This document shows, piece after piece, positions 62,763 to 64,000 of a stretch of 64,000 nucleotides of DNA. Source of the stretch: Agarivorans albus (GTDB taxonomy: Bacteria; Pseudomonadota; Gammaproteobacteria; Enterobacterales; Celerinatantimonadaceae). Each line of letters opens with the position of its first letter. Position 1 is the first letter of the stretch. The stretch covers positions 2,474,972 through 2,538,971 of the forward strand of contig NZ_AP023032.1 in NCBI RefSeq assembly GCF_019670105.1, given 5' to 3'. The notes below the pieces were generated by a model, which saw nothing but the letters and a program-made list of their open reading frames with translations, was not told where the DNA came from and ran no database searches. A program made the position numbers and the translations under genes.

Positions 62763-63665
62763 ATGCATTTTAGTCTGGAACAACTTGCAGCATTTGTAGC
62801 GGTTTATGAAAAGGGCTCATTTAGTGAGGCAGCGGTTAAACTAAACAAACACAGAACCACCATTGGCCAAGTGATAACCAATCTAGAAGACCAACTGGCC
62901 GTTGAGCTGTTTGAGCGAATCGGCAGAAGCGCTAAACCCACCAGTGAAGGGCAACTTTTATATAGCTACGCCAAGGTAACAATAGAGCAAGCTAAATCCT
63001 TTAACAAAATGGCACTTAGCCTATCTTACGGGCAATTAGAGTGCCTAAATATTGCCTATACAAGTCTAATTCCCAGTGATGTATTAGTGAGTATTCGTCA
63101 GCTTTTATTAGAAAAATACCCGGCAATGAAAGTTAACTTTCTAATTAAAACCAAAGAAGAGGTTAAAGCAGGGATCGAAGATGATTCAATACAACTGGGC
63201 TTTGTAAATGTAGATCAACGCACCCCTATTACGAGTTTCGATATTACCTTCCTTTGTTACCTTACTTTTGGTCTTTACACAGCTAAAAATAGCCCTCTGG
63301 CAGAATTACCAAACGACCAAATATTTGGTGCTTTAAAGACCAGCAAACAGCTGATACTAAAAGCTTATTTAGATGATGAAATCTCTCAAAAAATTCTATT
63401 GTCATCTAATTACGAAGTTATTGAAGACTTCTCGCTATTACTTAGCTTAGTTCAGCAAGGTGTGGGATGGTCATTATTACCAAGGGTCACAATTGAAGAC
63501 CTGGGCGATTTGTTACAACTACAAAAGCTTAACTTGAACGAAGTGAGAGATGATTTTCAGTTTCCTATTGCGCTTTGGGCACCGCGCTCTAAAGCGATAA
63601 TGGAAATAAAGAAAGATGTAGAGTCACTGGTTGTTGCGTACATTAACGAACGAAGAGCTAGATAA
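62763..63665 (+). CDS. LysR-family transcriptional regulator
   Basis: 300-residue regulator: N-terminal winged helix-turn-helix (about residues 3-62, LEQLAAFVAVYEKGSFSEAAVKLNKHRTTIGQVITNLEDQL) and C-terminal co-inducer domain (about 88-295). The ATG at 62763 gives the standard LysR beginning and has GAAGGA 6-11 bp upstream; a TTG six codons earlier is less likely. It is divergent from the hydrolase-like gene, the usual layout for a LysR regulator and its target, so the efflux genes beyond may also be controlled by it. Confidence 0.9.
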   Translation: MHFSLEQLAAFVAVYEKGSFSEAAVKLNKHRTTIGQVITNLEDQLAVELFERIGRSAKPTSEGQLLYSYAKVTIEQAKSFNKMALSLSYGQLECLNIAYTSLIPSDVLVSIRQLLLEKYPAMKVNFLIKTKEEVKAGIEDDSIQLGFVNVDQRTPITSFDITFLCYLTFGLYTAKNSPLAELPNDQIFGALKTSKQLILKAYLDDEISQKILLSSNYEVIEDFSLLLSLVQQGVGWSLLPRVTIEDLGDLLQLQKLNLNEVRDDFQFPIALWAPRSKAIMEIKKDVESLVVAYINERRAR

Positions 63666-63690
63666 CGAAAACAAGCTATCTGGTGGCAAG

Positions 63691-63718
63691 GGCGAAGCAA
63701 GATGAACTTGTCTTCGCC
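63691..63718. terminator. Hairpin between convergent LysR gene and the last gene
   Basis: GGCGAAG-CAAG, loop ATGAA, CTTG-T-CTTCGCC forms an 11-bp stem with one bulged base between the two stop codons. No clear U-tract is seen on either strand, so its strength as a terminator is uncertain. Confidence 0.5.
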
Positions 63719-63741
63719 TCATATTAAGCAAGCGAGCACGA

Positions 63742-64000
63742 TTAGGGTAACTCTGTGTGCCACTGTTGCTTGTTAATTGCTTTCGTAAAACCGTAATGAT
63801 AAAGCGCCAACATATAGTCTTCATCAAACATTTTTTTACTCTTTTTCTTCTCAGTAAAGTTTGCAGTAACGTAGGTGAATTTGGTGTCAAAGTTAAACTT
63901 TTCACTAAAATATAAAATTCGATACAAATCACCACGATTTTGATTGAGGGTTAAGCTTTGAACGCTGCGCCCAAGCAACTCTACACCTCTGTCCTTCAAA
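63742..64000 (-). CDS. Unidentified protein, C-terminal part (start outside window)
   Basis: The last 85 residues of a minus-strand gene whose reading frame stays open to the window edge. The sequence is Lys-, Phe- and Tyr-rich (LYRILYFSEKFNFDTKFTYV, then a KKKSKKMFDEDY segment, ending QQWHTELP). I do not recognise the family. The pattern NRGDLYRILYFSEKF...ALYHYGFTKA recalls phage-derived or toxin-like HigB/Gp49 proteins, which end similarly, but this is only a resemblance. Confidence 0.5.
   Translation of the reverse strand, partial: LKDRGVELLGRSVQSLTLNQNRGDLYRILYFSEKFNFDTKFTYVTANFTEKKKSKKMFDEDYMLALYHYGFTKAINKQQWHTELP

Noticed and set aside
63624-63935. 103-codon minus-strand frame at the window end
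   Set aside because: Overlaps the LysR 3' end and competes with the frame 63742-64000, which stays open to the window edge and has a more protein-like composition; chosen as less likely.
1-64000. CRISPR arrays, insertion sequences, prophage, integrase, tRNA-linked islands
   Set aside because: No direct repeats with unique spacers, no transposase or integrase motifs, and no tRNA gene were seen. Gene order in most of the window is ancestral, so recent island transfer is not supported.

Overview
The window is a gene-dense, roughly 56-58% AT piece of a gammaproteobacterial chromosome. Block order follows Escherichia coli closely (msrC-proQ-prc, yebST-rsmF, plsX-fabHDG-acpP-fabF-pabC-mltG-tmk-holB-ycfH, rluC/rne). 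The nap locus carries a tiny membrane gene of the kind known beside nap in Vibrio and Photobacterium. With frequent TTG and GTG starts, this suggests a marine Alteromonadales- or Vibrionales-like bacterium. An Agarivorans-type genome would fit, but that name is only a guess. I see no tRNA, rRNA, insertion sequence, prophage, integrase or CRISPR array.

Region 1 (1-9.6 kb): the 3' end of RNase II (rnb), then on the minus strand yebG-msrC-proQ-prc with a near-consensus LexA box in front of yebG. On the plus strand follow two half-size PqiA proteins, a seven-domain MCE protein (LetB/YebT type) and the rRNA methyltransferase gene rsmF. Region 2 (9.6-20 kb): the fatty acid/phospholipid cluster, all minus strand, from yceD-rpmF-plsX through fabH-fabD-fabG-acpP-fabF to pabC-mltG-tmk-holB-ycfH. 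Hairpin terminators sit after acpP and after fabF. Region 3 (20-31.5 kb): yceF, rluC, RNase E with a long leader and a 17-copy 27-bp repeat in its tail, a small phosphatase, asmA, udk, metG, acylphosphatase and a GNAT gene.

Region 4 (31.8-46.4 kb) is a molybdenum/nitrate island: moeA, then on the minus strand moaA, napFDABC, a 43-residue membrane protein, mobA, moaBCDE and modABC. Divergently placed on the plus strand are a NarX/NarQ-type sensor, its NarL/NarP-type regulator and a small membrane protein. One stretch thus encodes molybdate uptake, cofactor synthesis, the molybdoenzyme, electron delivery by NapC and nitrate sensing. A perfect FNR palindrome and a near-perfect 7-2-7 NarL/NarP site lie in front of napF. 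Weaker FNR-like sites at the class II position lie in front of moeA and of an OFA-family transporter.

Region 5 (46.4-64 kb) is more accessory and envelope-directed: ygiQ, a phospholipase-D-family lipoprotein, slyD, an OFA-family MFS transporter, a LysE exporter, a surface-antigen beta-barrel, an SRPBCC protein, and an apparent operon of an unrecognised beta-barrel protein plus a second PLD lipoprotein whose second HKD motif has Asn for Asp. Then comes an AaeXAB-like efflux set behind a beta-lactamase-fold protein that seems to lack its catalytic Ser/Lys, opposite a LysR regulator. The window ends in an unidentified partial gene.

No clearly new multi-gene system stands out. The least explained parts are the barrel/PLD pair at 55.5-58.7 kb, the degenerate hydrolase with its efflux genes at 59.1-63.7 kb, and the small membrane proteins tied to nitrate genes.
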